Positions 18,241 to 25,758 of a stretch of DNA of 64,000 bases are shown here, piece by piece. The notes under the pieces were generated by a model that was given only the letters and a program-made list of their open reading frames with translations, had not been told where the DNA came from and searched no databases. Both the position numbers and the translations under genes were made by a program. Numbering within the stretch: position 1 is the stretch's first letter; the number at the start of each line of letters is the position of its first letter. The stretch is from CAIZQW01 sp942493055 (GTDB lineage Bacteria > Verrucomicrobiota > Kiritimatiellia > RFP12 > UBA1067), in the NCBI GenBank assembly GCA_942493055.1, contig OW818680.1:3658001-3722000 (forward strand), read 5' to 3'.

Positions 18241-18313
18241 CGGTTTTCCTTCTCGGAGCTACAGGATTAAAGTTTATAGTTTAGCATGAATAACGGATGG
18301 TCATCCACATCAA

Positions 18314-20485
18314 TTATTGCCCTAGAAAAATCAATGTTCCAACTTCGGTCCAAGGCCACAGGCGCGAAACAGTATAAGGCCCCTCATTTTCCAAATAATC
18401 AAAGACAAAATCTGCTGAGGAGTGTTCAATGGCCAGCCCTGCAACTTCAACACGGAGTTGATTGACGCCTTTGTTGACGATGTGTCTACCCAGGTGAAGC
18501 GTGAATGGATGACCGGCCTCTCCTGTCAGAGCGATGTTATTAATAATCGGTACATCATTGAGCCAGACCGATAAGGCACCGGATTCGGGGAGGGAAATCA
18601 TTTTGCTCGCCAACGCGCATTCGCCTGTAAAAGCGGCTTGGAATTCAAACGTGAGCGAAGCTCCCGGCGGACATGATTTCCAGAAGAGGCACTTTTCTTG
18701 GCTCAATCCCCAGCCGTTCGTCGTGACGATGCTGGTGGAGCCGCCCGAATTCTGCGTGATCGTCAGCCGATCAAATTCCAAGCGCAGGCCAATGGGGCAG
18801 GTGTTGGTTGCTAATTCTATTCCTGATGTTGTCTGGGCCACTGGCAGCTGCGATGCAGCCAGCGGGTCCGGCGTGTGACATGTGCCGCCGGGTAAAGCAT
18901 ACCAAAAGACAGTAGGCGCAAAGCGGTGGTGCCCCGCACGCCAGGGAAGCAGCTCCATGTCAAACACGAGGCTTGAGCGATACGGCAAGTCATCCAACAA
19001 TCGCATGCGTGTATTAATCGCTTTTCCTGTTCGGCTGTTCCCGTAGCCTACCGGTTGTGCAATAAAGGGGGTGTTAAAAACAGCAGGCATGCACCAGGCA
19101 TAACCATAATAATCTTCAGTTCCTGTTCCAAAATGAGAGGGGAATGTTTCGCCGTCCACATAGATTTTTTCGTCACCTTCCCCCCACCAGTTTCCGTAGC
19201 TATGCGGTATATCAGTCCCGGCGTCGTTGAAGATGCTTAACGAATCGCCCACCAATCGCCCTGCGCCCTCTAAGGTGATATAATTAAGATCTTCTCCGAC
19301 CCAACCCAAAGCTGATTTATTAGAATCTTCGAAAAGGTATTCGCGCCAGGAGGCGTGAAAGTGTAGGCTGTTGGTCTGCCACTGATAAGGGCCCGACACA
19401 ATCTCGGCCTGCACGATGTCAACCGGTTGCCGGCCATGGTTGACGAGGCGAAGCGTTGAGGATTGTTTAAAAGGCATCATCCAGAAGGCATGCATCACGT
19501 GATTTGATTTAAACTCCACGAACCAGGTGCACCCCGTTATGACGGACCCGCCGGTTCCAAAGAAGTCGCCGATCGGACAATGAACAGCATTTGTCTCCCC
19601 GTCAAAATTCATTTCAAGGTGCGTGCTGCGCAACGCTTGCATCAGGTCTGTCGCGCTCAATTGCAGTTTTACGTAACGTATCGCAGCAGGCCCGCTGAAG
19701 TTAAATTCGTGCGTTCCGCTATCTCGTTTCAGGCGTCCAGACCATCTGTTCGTGATAGGGGCGTTGACAACACGGGGGTGGCTGTTGGACAAGGTGGAGA
19801 GGGTGGAAACATATTGAGCATTGTAAAGCGCGAGAGAACTTGAGGTGAAGGTTTCGACCGAAGCGGGCGGATCATAGATTCTGTAGTCAATATTGTAATA
19901 CACTTGATAGTTGCCACTTGAATGCTCCAGCGTGATTTTACAATGCTGGGCAAACGGAATCGGCAAGTAAAGATTATGCCCTGTGCCCGTGTCTCCATCC
20001 CAGTTTCCCATCGATGACAGAAAGGATAAGGGGCTTTTGACTAGCCCGTTGCGACCGATGAGTTGTGTTAAGGTCCCTTTGATGACCGGCACTGTCGAGT
20101 GATCAAGAAAGATCCTTAAGGTCTTGGCTCCCGCGTAATTTACCGTTGTCCAGAAGCGAACGATCGCGCCTGGTCCGTCAGCCTCCATCAGCACATACTC
20201 GGTTCGGCCATCGATTGTTTCGATTCGGACATAATTATTGCTTGTGTTCAAACCAAAATCGCTGTTTGAGAACCAGGCGACCGTGTGTGGCTGTATGGCC
20301 CGCCGATCATAACTGCTTGCATGCAGCAATCGATAGGGATCCGTGGGGAGGCGCGTAAGTCGTTCCGTATCGACCATTTCGTCAAGCAAAGATCCCAGCG
20401 TTATTATTTGCGCATGCACGGAGCAACATAAACAGTGGAGCATGAGGATGGCGGCAGGGTAATATTTAAAAATACGGCCATTCAT
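18314..20485 (-). CDS. secreted GH172 (DUF2961) family protein
   Basis: 723 residues with a signal peptide ending near VHAQ. The DUF2961 core shows EADGPGAIVRFWTT (about residue 100), MGNWDGDTGTGHNLYLPIPF and FGTGTEDYYGYAWCMP (about residue 465). DUF2961 is now glycoside hydrolase family 172, whose studied members act on fructofuranose or arabinofuranose dianhydrides and arabinofuranosides; the DGPG and TGTEDY segments line the active site. The C-terminal 200 residues look like a beta-sandwich accessory domain. It lies in the same orientation between the aminotransferase (12-base gap) and the exosortase (73-base gap). A role in trimming the locus's own glycan is plausible but unproven. Confidence 0.85.
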   Translation of the reverse strand: MNGRIFKYYPAAILMLHCLCCSVHAQIITLGSLLDEMVDTERLTRLPTDPYRLLHASSYDRRAIQPHTVAWFSNSDFGLNTSNNYVRIETIDGRTEYVLMEADGPGAIVRFWTTVNYAGAKTLRIFLDHSTVPVIKGTLTQLIGRNGLVKSPLSFLSSMGNWDGDTGTGHNLYLPIPFAQHCKITLEHSSGNYQVYYNIDYRIYDPPASVETFTSSSLALYNAQYVSTLSTLSNSHPRVVNAPITNRWSGRLKRDSGTHEFNFSGPAAIRYVKLQLSATDLMQALRSTHLEMNFDGETNAVHCPIGDFFGTGGSVITGCTWFVEFKSNHVMHAFWMMPFKQSSTLRLVNHGRQPVDIVQAEIVSGPYQWQTNSLHFHASWREYLFEDSNKSALGWVGEDLNYITLEGAGRLVGDSLSIFNDAGTDIPHSYGNWWGEGDEKIYVDGETFPSHFGTGTEDYYGYAWCMPAVFNTPFIAQPVGYGNSRTGKAINTRMRLLDDLPYRSSLVFDMELLPWRAGHHRFAPTVFWYALPGGTCHTPDPLAASQLPVAQTTSGIELATNTCPIGLRLEFDRLTITQNSGGSTSIVTTNGWGLSQEKCLFWKSCPPGASLTFEFQAAFTGECALASKMISLPESGALSVWLNDVPIINNIALTGEAGHPFTLHLGRHIVNKGVNQLRVEVAGLAIEHSSADFVFDYLENEGPYTVSRLWPWTEVGTLIFLGQ

Positions 20486-20497
20486 TTTCAGAGCTCT

Positions 20498-21652
20498 TTA
20501 TTTTTCAGAGAAAGCCTGCTTTACAATTCCGCTGATGCGTTCGACGTTCGCTTGCGTCAGGCCTGCGCCCGAGGGGAGGCAGAGCCCAGCGTTGAAATAG
20601 CGCTTGCTGACAGCGCCTCCGTAAATTTTTGCAGCTTGAAAAACGGGTTGCAGATGCATGGGCTTCCAGAGCGGGCGTGACTCAATGTTTTCATCTTCTA
20701 GCGCTTTCATAACGGCGAAGACATCCTGCGAGGGCGAGGCCGCTTCGGGTTTCGCATTTTCCGCGTTAAGGGTGATCACGGTTAACCAGCGCGTGGCCTT
20801 GCCGTAAGAGGCTTCGGGCATAAACGCCAAACCTGAAAGATCTTTCAGGTTTTCGCGATACCAGCTGAAGATCTGGTGTTTGCGGCGAATGATCTCCGGC
20901 AAGATTTGAAGTTGTCCGACGCCGATCGCCGCGACGATATTGCTCATGCGATAATTGTAGCCGAGTTCACCATGTTCATACCAGATGTGATTCTCGCGCG
21001 ATTGCTGGGAGCGTTTGCGCGCGCGTTCGACAAGGGCTGAATCGGGGGAGGTCAGCATGCCGCCGCCGGAGGTGGTGATAATCTTGTTGCCGTTGAAGGA
21101 GTAGACCGAGGCCCAGCCAGCATCGCCTGCTGGACGCTGCTGATAGGTTGCGCCAAGGGCTTCTGCAGCGTCAATGAGCAGCGGGACTTCGTAAGCGGCG
21201 CAGATGGTCTCGAGGCGGTCGTAATCGCAGCATTGGCCATAGAGGTCAACGGCAATGACCGCCTTGGGCAAGCAGTTGTCACGCTTCGCCTCTGCAAGGG
21301 CTTCGGCGAGCAGGTCTGGATTCATGTTCCACGTCTGCTCGTCGCTATCAATAAAGACGGGTGTTGCGCCGCGATGGACGGCGGGGGCAATCGAGGCGAC
21401 AAACGTTAAATCAGAGCAGAAAATCGTATCGCCGCGCTGGATGTCGAGTTCACGGCAGAGCAGGTCAAGTGCGGCGGTGCAACTGGATAACGCGCAGGCG
21501 CTGGGCCGGTGACTAAAGGCGGCAAAATCTTTTTCAAACCGGTCGACCATGGGGCCGCACGGCGCCACATAGTTTGAGTCGAAGGCGGCATCGACCAGCT
21601 TGCGCTCATCGCCGCCCATCCACGGGGGCGATAAAAAAATGCGTTCATTCAT
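20498..21652 (-). CDS. DegT/DnrJ/EryC1/StrS family sugar aminotransferase
   Basis: 384 residues, PLP-dependent. The N-terminus FLSPPWMGGDERKLVDAAFD is typical of the PglE/ArnB group. The Schiff-base lysine is in YSFNGNKIITTSGGG (about Lys190), and GDTIFCSDLTFVASIAPAV and LIDAAEALGA are cofactor-site segments. It would transfer an amino group to a keto-sugar nucleotide. I chose the ATG at 21652 because AGGAG lies eight bases upstream and the conserved N-terminus begins there; this overlaps the end of the upstream gene by eight bases. With the PglD-like and PglC-like genes it completes most of a bacillosamine-type amino-sugar module; the matching dehydratase is not in the window. Confidence 0.92.
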   Translation of the reverse strand: MNERIFLSPPWMGGDERKLVDAAFDSNYVAPCGPMVDRFEKDFAAFSHRPSACALSSCTAALDLLCRELDIQRGDTIFCSDLTFVASIAPAVHRGATPVFIDSDEQTWNMNPDLLAEALAEAKRDNCLPKAVIAVDLYGQCCDYDRLETICAAYEVPLLIDAAEALGATYQQRPAGDAGWASVYSFNGNKIITTSGGGMLTSPDSALVERARKRSQQSRENHIWYEHGELGYNYRMSNIVAAIGVGQLQILPEIIRRKHQIFSWYRENLKDLSGLAFMPEASYGKATRWLTVITLNAENAKPEAASPSQDVFAVMKALEDENIESRPLWKPMHLQPVFQAAKIYGGAVSKRYFNAGLCLPSGAGLTQANVERISGIVKQAFSEK

Positions 21653-23171
21653 GACGTACGCTCCTGATACGATAAAGGACATCCTCTTTTTCAAACGTAA
21701 ACCGGCCTGTCAGCAAGGCGCTTGATGCATACCCGGCAACAGGCGAGACAATGTAAACGCGCTCTTTTGTTTTGATCAGTTGGATGACCTCCTCGTCTGT
21801 CTCGCCTGTAAAAAATGCAATGATACGAATATGGGGTGTCAGAAGTCCCGCAGCTTGCGCGGCCATGATGGGGCCAGCCGCTGTATTATCCGCAATCAGA
21901 ACATCTCCTTCTTTCAGGATAGCACAAACCTGGTTGACAAAGCGAGCGGCTGATTGTTCATTGTGCTTCCAGGGGAAGAGCCAGTAGCTACCTTCATTTC
22001 TAAAGGGAAGTTCGCGCGCCCGTTTGACTCCGCCTTGTTTGGCCTGCAAAACGTGATGGATGATTAACGGAGTTGCAAGCGATGACAGGATGATTATGGC
22101 GCACAACGCCATCACCTGTTTTCGGTGAAGTGTGACGCTGTCTAAGCCGATGCCAACCCAGATGGCGAGCAGCGCCAGGGAGGGCAAGATAAACGTCGCT
22201 TGATCGGGTACAAAATAGCGAGCCCAGAACGCGCCGTGAATAAGGGTTAAGCCAAGAAGCGCAATTTTAAAACATGACTGCTTGCTGTATGTCCGTCCGG
22301 CCCAGCACGCAAAGAGCCACGCGGGGTTGAGCAAGCTGATGCTGGCCAAGGCTAAATTCATTTTGGCCAGCGGCCAGTTGATCGCTCGTGTGCCTGCGAC
22401 AACGTCTGCAAATTCGCGACCGAACAAGAGACTCTTGAACGTCGCAACGAAGGAGTGTGTTGTGCTCCATTCGATCTGGAAAAGCGTGACGAGTAGACAG
22501 GCTCCAATGAGCCAGGAACAGGCTGAAACAAAAACGATATATGCCTTCAGCCAGAAACGCTTTCGGAGGTACAGATAGATAAAGAGGAGGGCATAGACCG
22601 GCAGATTTAAAAAGGCAAAATTATGGAGGGAAGCATGGAAGCCGTTGATCAATGCAAGCGTTGCCCAGGCGTTAATATGCGAGGGGATGTTATCATCCTT
22701 CAGATTGCAAATGTTGAACAGGCAGACGAGTTCTGCCATCAAAAAAGCGATCGACCACGTATAGACTTCTGCAATTGTGGACATCCACCACACCATGTGT
22801 GATAAGCCAAGCGTCATGACCGCGACGATGACGGTGGAAGCTTTGAGGTGTAGCTTAAAAAGGATGCGGGCCATCAGAAGCAAGGCGACCGCCATGCCCA
22901 GTCCGCTAAAAAGATTCAGCGCATAAAAGCGGCAGGAGAAAGGGAAGAGACTTGAGAATAATTCTGCACCGGCGATGTAGCTTGGGTGTGCGCGTGCAAT
23001 ACCCGAAATCCAAAAATAGTCATGCACGAGCACACGATACTGAAATTCACCGCTGTCCTGCCAGCTCACACCGCGTTGAGCCGTCGCTGCATAAAGGAGG
23101 AAGAAACAAGCAAAGAGGAGTCCATAAGAAAGCTTGTTGGGTTTTGATGCGTTATCTGTGAAGAGCTGCAT
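21645..23171 (-). CDS. DUF2723-like polytopic membrane protein
   Basis: 508 residues with about ten membrane helices and a short C-terminal soluble part. RGVSWQDSGEFQYRVL and ARAHPSYIAGAELF after helix 1 match the DUF2723 signature, as does STIAEVYTWSIAFLMAE. It is a shorter relative of the 1099-residue protein at 8691, without TPRs. A lipid-linked-sugar glycosyltransferase role is inferred from the GT-C-like fold; a flippase or polymerase is less likely. It lies between the aminotransferase (8-base overlap) and the acetyltransferase (11-base gap), within the glycan locus. Confidence 0.8.
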   Translation of the reverse strand: MQLFTDNASKPNKLSYGLLFACFFLLYAATAQRGVSWQDSGEFQYRVLVHDYFWISGIARAHPSYIAGAELFSSLFPFSCRFYALNLFSGLGMAVALLLMARILFKLHLKASTVIVAVMTLGLSHMVWWMSTIAEVYTWSIAFLMAELVCLFNICNLKDDNIPSHINAWATLALINGFHASLHNFAFLNLPVYALLFIYLYLRKRFWLKAYIVFVSACSWLIGACLLVTLFQIEWSTTHSFVATFKSLLFGREFADVVAGTRAINWPLAKMNLALASISLLNPAWLFACWAGRTYSKQSCFKIALLGLTLIHGAFWARYFVPDQATFILPSLALLAIWVGIGLDSVTLHRKQVMALCAIIILSSLATPLIIHHVLQAKQGGVKRARELPFRNEGSYWLFPWKHNEQSAARFVNQVCAILKEGDVLIADNTAAGPIMAAQAAGLLTPHIRIIAFFTGETDEEVIQLIKTKERVYIVSPVAGYASSALLTGRFTFEKEDVLYRIRSVRHE

Positions 23172-23182
23172 AATAACGGCTG

Positions 23183-23803
23183 TTATTTCAATCGGGCGAG
23201 GGTGGTGTATTCAGGAATATTGGTCATGGCGGTCGTGCCTGCGCCGAGCGTCGACCATGCCCCCATAACGGTAAGCGGAAGGGTTGCGGCGTTTGTTCCC
23301 AGAAGTGCGCCTTCTCCGATGTCAGAACCGCCGGAGATGCGGGCGCCAGGACAGACCTGCGCGAAATCGGCCAGCGTGACATCATGGCCGACACAGGCTT
23401 GGTGGTTCACGATGACATGACTGCCGATGACGGCCCCGACAGAGACAATGCTTCCGATGCCGATGAAGGAGCCGATGCCAAGCGTGGTGTCTGGCGCGAT
23501 AACCGCCGTGGGGTCAATGATGGTGTGAGGGAGAAGTCCTGTGGCGCAGGCGCGCGCGACAACGGATTGCCGTGCGCGATTGTTGCCGATGGCGCAGATG
23601 AAGCGTGAGCCCGGGAGATGCGCTGCGGCCTCCTCCACGCTGCCGAGTAGCGGGAAGCCCCCAAAGGTGCCGCGCTGTTTATCGGGTGCGTCGTCACAGA
23701 AGCCGATCAATCCCAGTTCGCTGCCCGCCTGATTCATGCGGTCAATAACCCAGGCGATTTCCTTGCCGAAACCGCTGGCACCGATGATGATTATTTTTTT
23801 CAT
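23183..23803 (-). CDS. sugar O/N-acetyltransferase, NeuD/PglD family
   Basis: 206 residues. The N-terminal Rossmann-like half (KKIIIIGASGFGKEIAWVID) binds the UDP-sugar. The C-terminal left-handed beta-helix contains hexapeptide repeats, and NHQACVGHDVTLADF holds the catalytic His. PglD acetylates UDP-4-amino sugars using acetyl-CoA, the step after a DegT aminotransferase, and such an enzyme is encoded two genes downstream. The start overlaps the stop of the PglC-like gene by four bases (ATGA), indicating translational coupling. Sugar specificity is not certain. Confidence 0.9.
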   Translation of the reverse strand: MKKIIIIGASGFGKEIAWVIDRMNQAGSELGLIGFCDDAPDKQRGTFGGFPLLGSVEEAAAHLPGSRFICAIGNNRARQSVVARACATGLLPHTIIDPTAVIAPDTTLGIGSFIGIGSIVSVGAVIGSHVIVNHQACVGHDVTLADFAQVCPGARISGGSDIGEGALLGTNAATLPLTVMGAWSTLGAGTTAMTNIPEYTTLARLK

Positions 23804-24372
23804 TTCACTCCCTTGAATTCACCCATGGTGGCTTCGCCCGCTGCAGTGATGCCGTGACGCGTCAAGACGCGCCACGCGGTAAGCCCCAGTATTTTCAGGT
23901 CGAGTCCGAACGTTTGGTGGTCAACGTACCAGACATCATAAGCGAACTTCTCTTCCCACGTGAGCGCGTTGCGGCCGTTGATTTGCGCCCATCCTGTCAG
24001 GCCTGGACGTACCTCGTGGCGGCGCATCTGCTCCGGCGTGTAGCGCGACAAATAACGGACGAGCAGGGGACGCGGACCCACAAGAGACATCTCCCCCTTC
24101 AGGACATTGATGAGTTCCGGCAGTTCGTCAAGGCTTGTGGCGCGCAGGAAACGTCCGAGGCGTGTCAGGCGTTCGGCGTCCGGGGCGTCGCCCAGGCGCA
24201 TGGTGCGAAATTTGAATAACCTAAAAATCTTTCCTTTCAAGCCTGGCCGCTCTTGTATGAAGAGAACAGGAGAGCCCAGGCAGAGCCACACAGCACATGC
24301 TACCCCTGCCAGCAGGGGTAGCCAGAGGGGCGCTGTGAAGAGGGTGAGTGTTATATCAAATAAGCGTTTCAT
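23800..24372 (-). CDS. initiating sugar-1-phosphate transferase (PglC-like, monotopic PGT)
   Basis: 190 residues, the small single-domain form. A re-entrant N-terminal helix (MKRLFDITLTLFTAPLWLPL) is followed by GSPVLFIQERPGL, FRLFKFRTM, the catalytic Asp-Glu pair in SLDELPELINVLKGEMS, LVGPRPLL, and RPGLTGWAQINGRN. These enzymes move a sugar phosphate from a UDP-sugar to polyprenyl phosphate at the inner membrane, starting glycan assembly. I chose the ATG at 24372, the conserved N-terminus. No ribosome site is obvious there, and the spacer upstream is taken up by a hairpin repeat. It is the first gene of the glycan locus after ridA. Confidence 0.93.
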   Translation of the reverse strand: MKRLFDITLTLFTAPLWLPLLAGVACAVWLCLGSPVLFIQERPGLKGKIFRLFKFRTMRLGDAPDAERLTRLGRFLRATSLDELPELINVLKGEMSLVGPRPLLVRYLSRYTPEQMRRHEVRPGLTGWAQINGRNALTWEEKFAYDVWYVDHQTFGLDLKILGLTAWRVLTRHGITAAGEATMGEFKGVK

Positions 24373-24379
24373 GGTTGGG

Positions 24380-24463
24380 TGTGCCGCAAGAATGCAGCAC
24401 GGCAGTAACAGGCGGCACGGCGGAGAGATCATGTGCCACAAGAATGTGGCACGGCGGTAACAG
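24380..24463. repeat. two copies of a 32-bp hairpin repeat
   Basis: Copies at 24380-24411 and 24432-24463 match at 28 of 32 positions. Each folds into an 8-bp stem with an AGAA loop; the second is perfect (GTGCCACA, AGAA, TGTGGCAC) and the first has one mismatch. The second copy lies inside the end of ridA, encoding its last residues and adjoining the stop codon. Confidence 0.85.
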
Positions 24464-24827
24464 CGATGGCCTCGATTTCAACGCGGGCATTCTTGGGAAG
24501 GCGTGACACCTCAACCGTCGCGCGCGCAGGTTTGTGTCCTGCGAACATCTCCTCATACACTTTGTTCATGAAGGGAAACTCGCCCATGTCGGTGAGGAAG
24601 ACGGTTGTCTTCACAACTTTATTCAAGCTTGAACCCGCTGCCTCAAGAACCGCGCGCAGGTTGAGGAGCACGCGCATGGTTTGTTCAGCAGGTCCGGCGA
24701 CTTCGATCGTGCCGGTCGCCGGGTTAATCGGAAGCTGTCCAGAGCAGAAGAGAAAGCCGTTGGCTTCAATGGCCTGAGCGTAGGGGCCGATCGCAGCGGG
24801 GGCGTTGGGGGTGTTGATTGTTTTCAT
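24429..24827 (-). CDS. ridA: RidA/YjgF reactive imine deaminase
   Basis: 132 residues. It hydrolyses reactive enamine/imine intermediates formed by PLP enzymes. Signatures are IGPYAQAIEANGFLFCSGQ and the conserved Arg in HKPARATVEVSRLPKNARVEIEAIAV. Most RidA proteins stop within a few residues of EIEAIA. Here nine extra residues (TAVPHSCGT) are encoded by the hairpin repeat at 24432-24463, and the stop follows at its edge. It begins two bases after folD, so translation is probably coupled. The catalytic core is complete and the tail is likely harmless. Confidence 0.95.
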   Translation of the reverse strand: MKTINTPNAPAAIGPYAQAIEANGFLFCSGQLPINPATGTIEVAGPAEQTMRVLLNLRAVLEAAGSSLNKVVKTTVFLTDMGEFPFMNKVYEEMFAGHKPARATVEVSRLPKNARVEIEAIAVTAVPHSCGT

Positions 24828-24829
24828 AA

Positions 24830-25711
24830 TTATTTTGTGCGCGTAGCAGATTCAAGGGTGTTATACAGAAGCATGGTGATGGTCATGGGGCCGACGCCGC
24901 CCGGGACGGGCGTAATCAGCGAGGCGACCTGTGCGGCAGAGTCGAAGTCGACATCGCCGACGAGGCGGAAGCCGTTTTTCTTGGTGGCATCCGGGATGCG
25001 GTTGACGCCCACATCGATAATCACGGCGCCAGGCTTGACCATGTCGCCGGTGACTGTGTTGGGACGGCCGGCTGCAACAACCAGGATGTCCGCCTGCTTC
25101 GTGAAGGCGGCCAAATCTTTTGTGCCGGTATGGCAGACGGTCACGGTGGCGTTGCCGCCTTTGGCCTTGCGCATCAAGAGATGGGCGACAGGCTTGCCGA
25201 CGATGTTGCTGCGTCCGATGACGACCGCATGTTTGCCGGAGGTCTCGATGCCGGCGCTGATCAGCATTTGAATGATGCCATGGGGCGTGCAGGGCAGGAA
25301 GCAGGTCTCGCCAATCATCATGCGGCCCACGTTGATCGGCGTGAAGCCGTCCACATCCTTTTCAGGTGCGATGGCGTTAATGACAGCGGCTTCATCGATA
25401 TGCTTCGGAAGCGGAAGCTGCACGAGAATGCCGTGGATGCGCGGGTCGGCATTCATCTTTTGGACGAGGGCCAGGGCCTCCGCCTGTGTGGTTCCAGCGG
25501 GCACGCGGACATCTTCCGAATGCATGCCGGCCTCCTCGCAGGCCTTTTCCTTCGCCGTGACGTACGAGGTGGAGGCTGGGTCAAGGCCAATGAGGATGAC
25601 GCCGAGGCCGGGTGTAATGCCCCGCGTCGCCTTGAGATCTGCCACTAGCTGTGCGATATCTGCGCGCATGTTTGCCGCGAGTTGTTTGCCGTCGAGTATA
25701 TTTGCTGGCAT
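24830..25711 (-). CDS. folD: methylenetetrahydrofolate dehydrogenase / cyclohydrolase
   Basis: 293 residues, bifunctional, interconverting 5,10-methylene-, methenyl- and 10-formyl-tetrahydrofolate. Motifs are STSYVTAKEKACEEAG (catalytic Tyr and Lys), HGILVQLPLPKHID, CTPHGIIQML, VIGRSNIVGKPVAHLL (NADP site) and TPVPGGVGPMTITML. Length is normal. AAAGGA lies nine bases before the ATG. It follows mutS after a 47-base spacer holding a hairpin, and runs into ridA. Confidence 0.98.
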   Translation of the reverse strand: MPANILDGKQLAANMRADIAQLVADLKATRGITPGLGVILIGLDPASTSYVTAKEKACEEAGMHSEDVRVPAGTTQAEALALVQKMNADPRIHGILVQLPLPKHIDEAAVINAIAPEKDVDGFTPINVGRMMIGETCFLPCTPHGIIQMLISAGIETSGKHAVVIGRSNIVGKPVAHLLMRKAKGGNATVTVCHTGTKDLAAFTKQADILVVAAGRPNTVTGDMVKPGAVIIDVGVNRIPDATKKNGFRLVGDVDFDSAAQVASLITPVPGGVGPMTITMLLYNTLESATRTK

Positions 25712-25731
25712 GTAGGGTTCCTTTCTGAAAA

Positions 25732-25754
25732 GGGCAGGGACAGGGCCGCTGCCC
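25732..25754 (-). terminator. hairpin between mutS and folD, possible terminator or attenuator
   Basis: On the minus strand GGGCAG and CTGCCC pair around 11 bases and are followed by TTTTC. The folD ribosome site lies directly behind. The stem is short, so termination would be partial at best. Confidence 0.4.
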
Positions 25755-25758
25755 GTAC

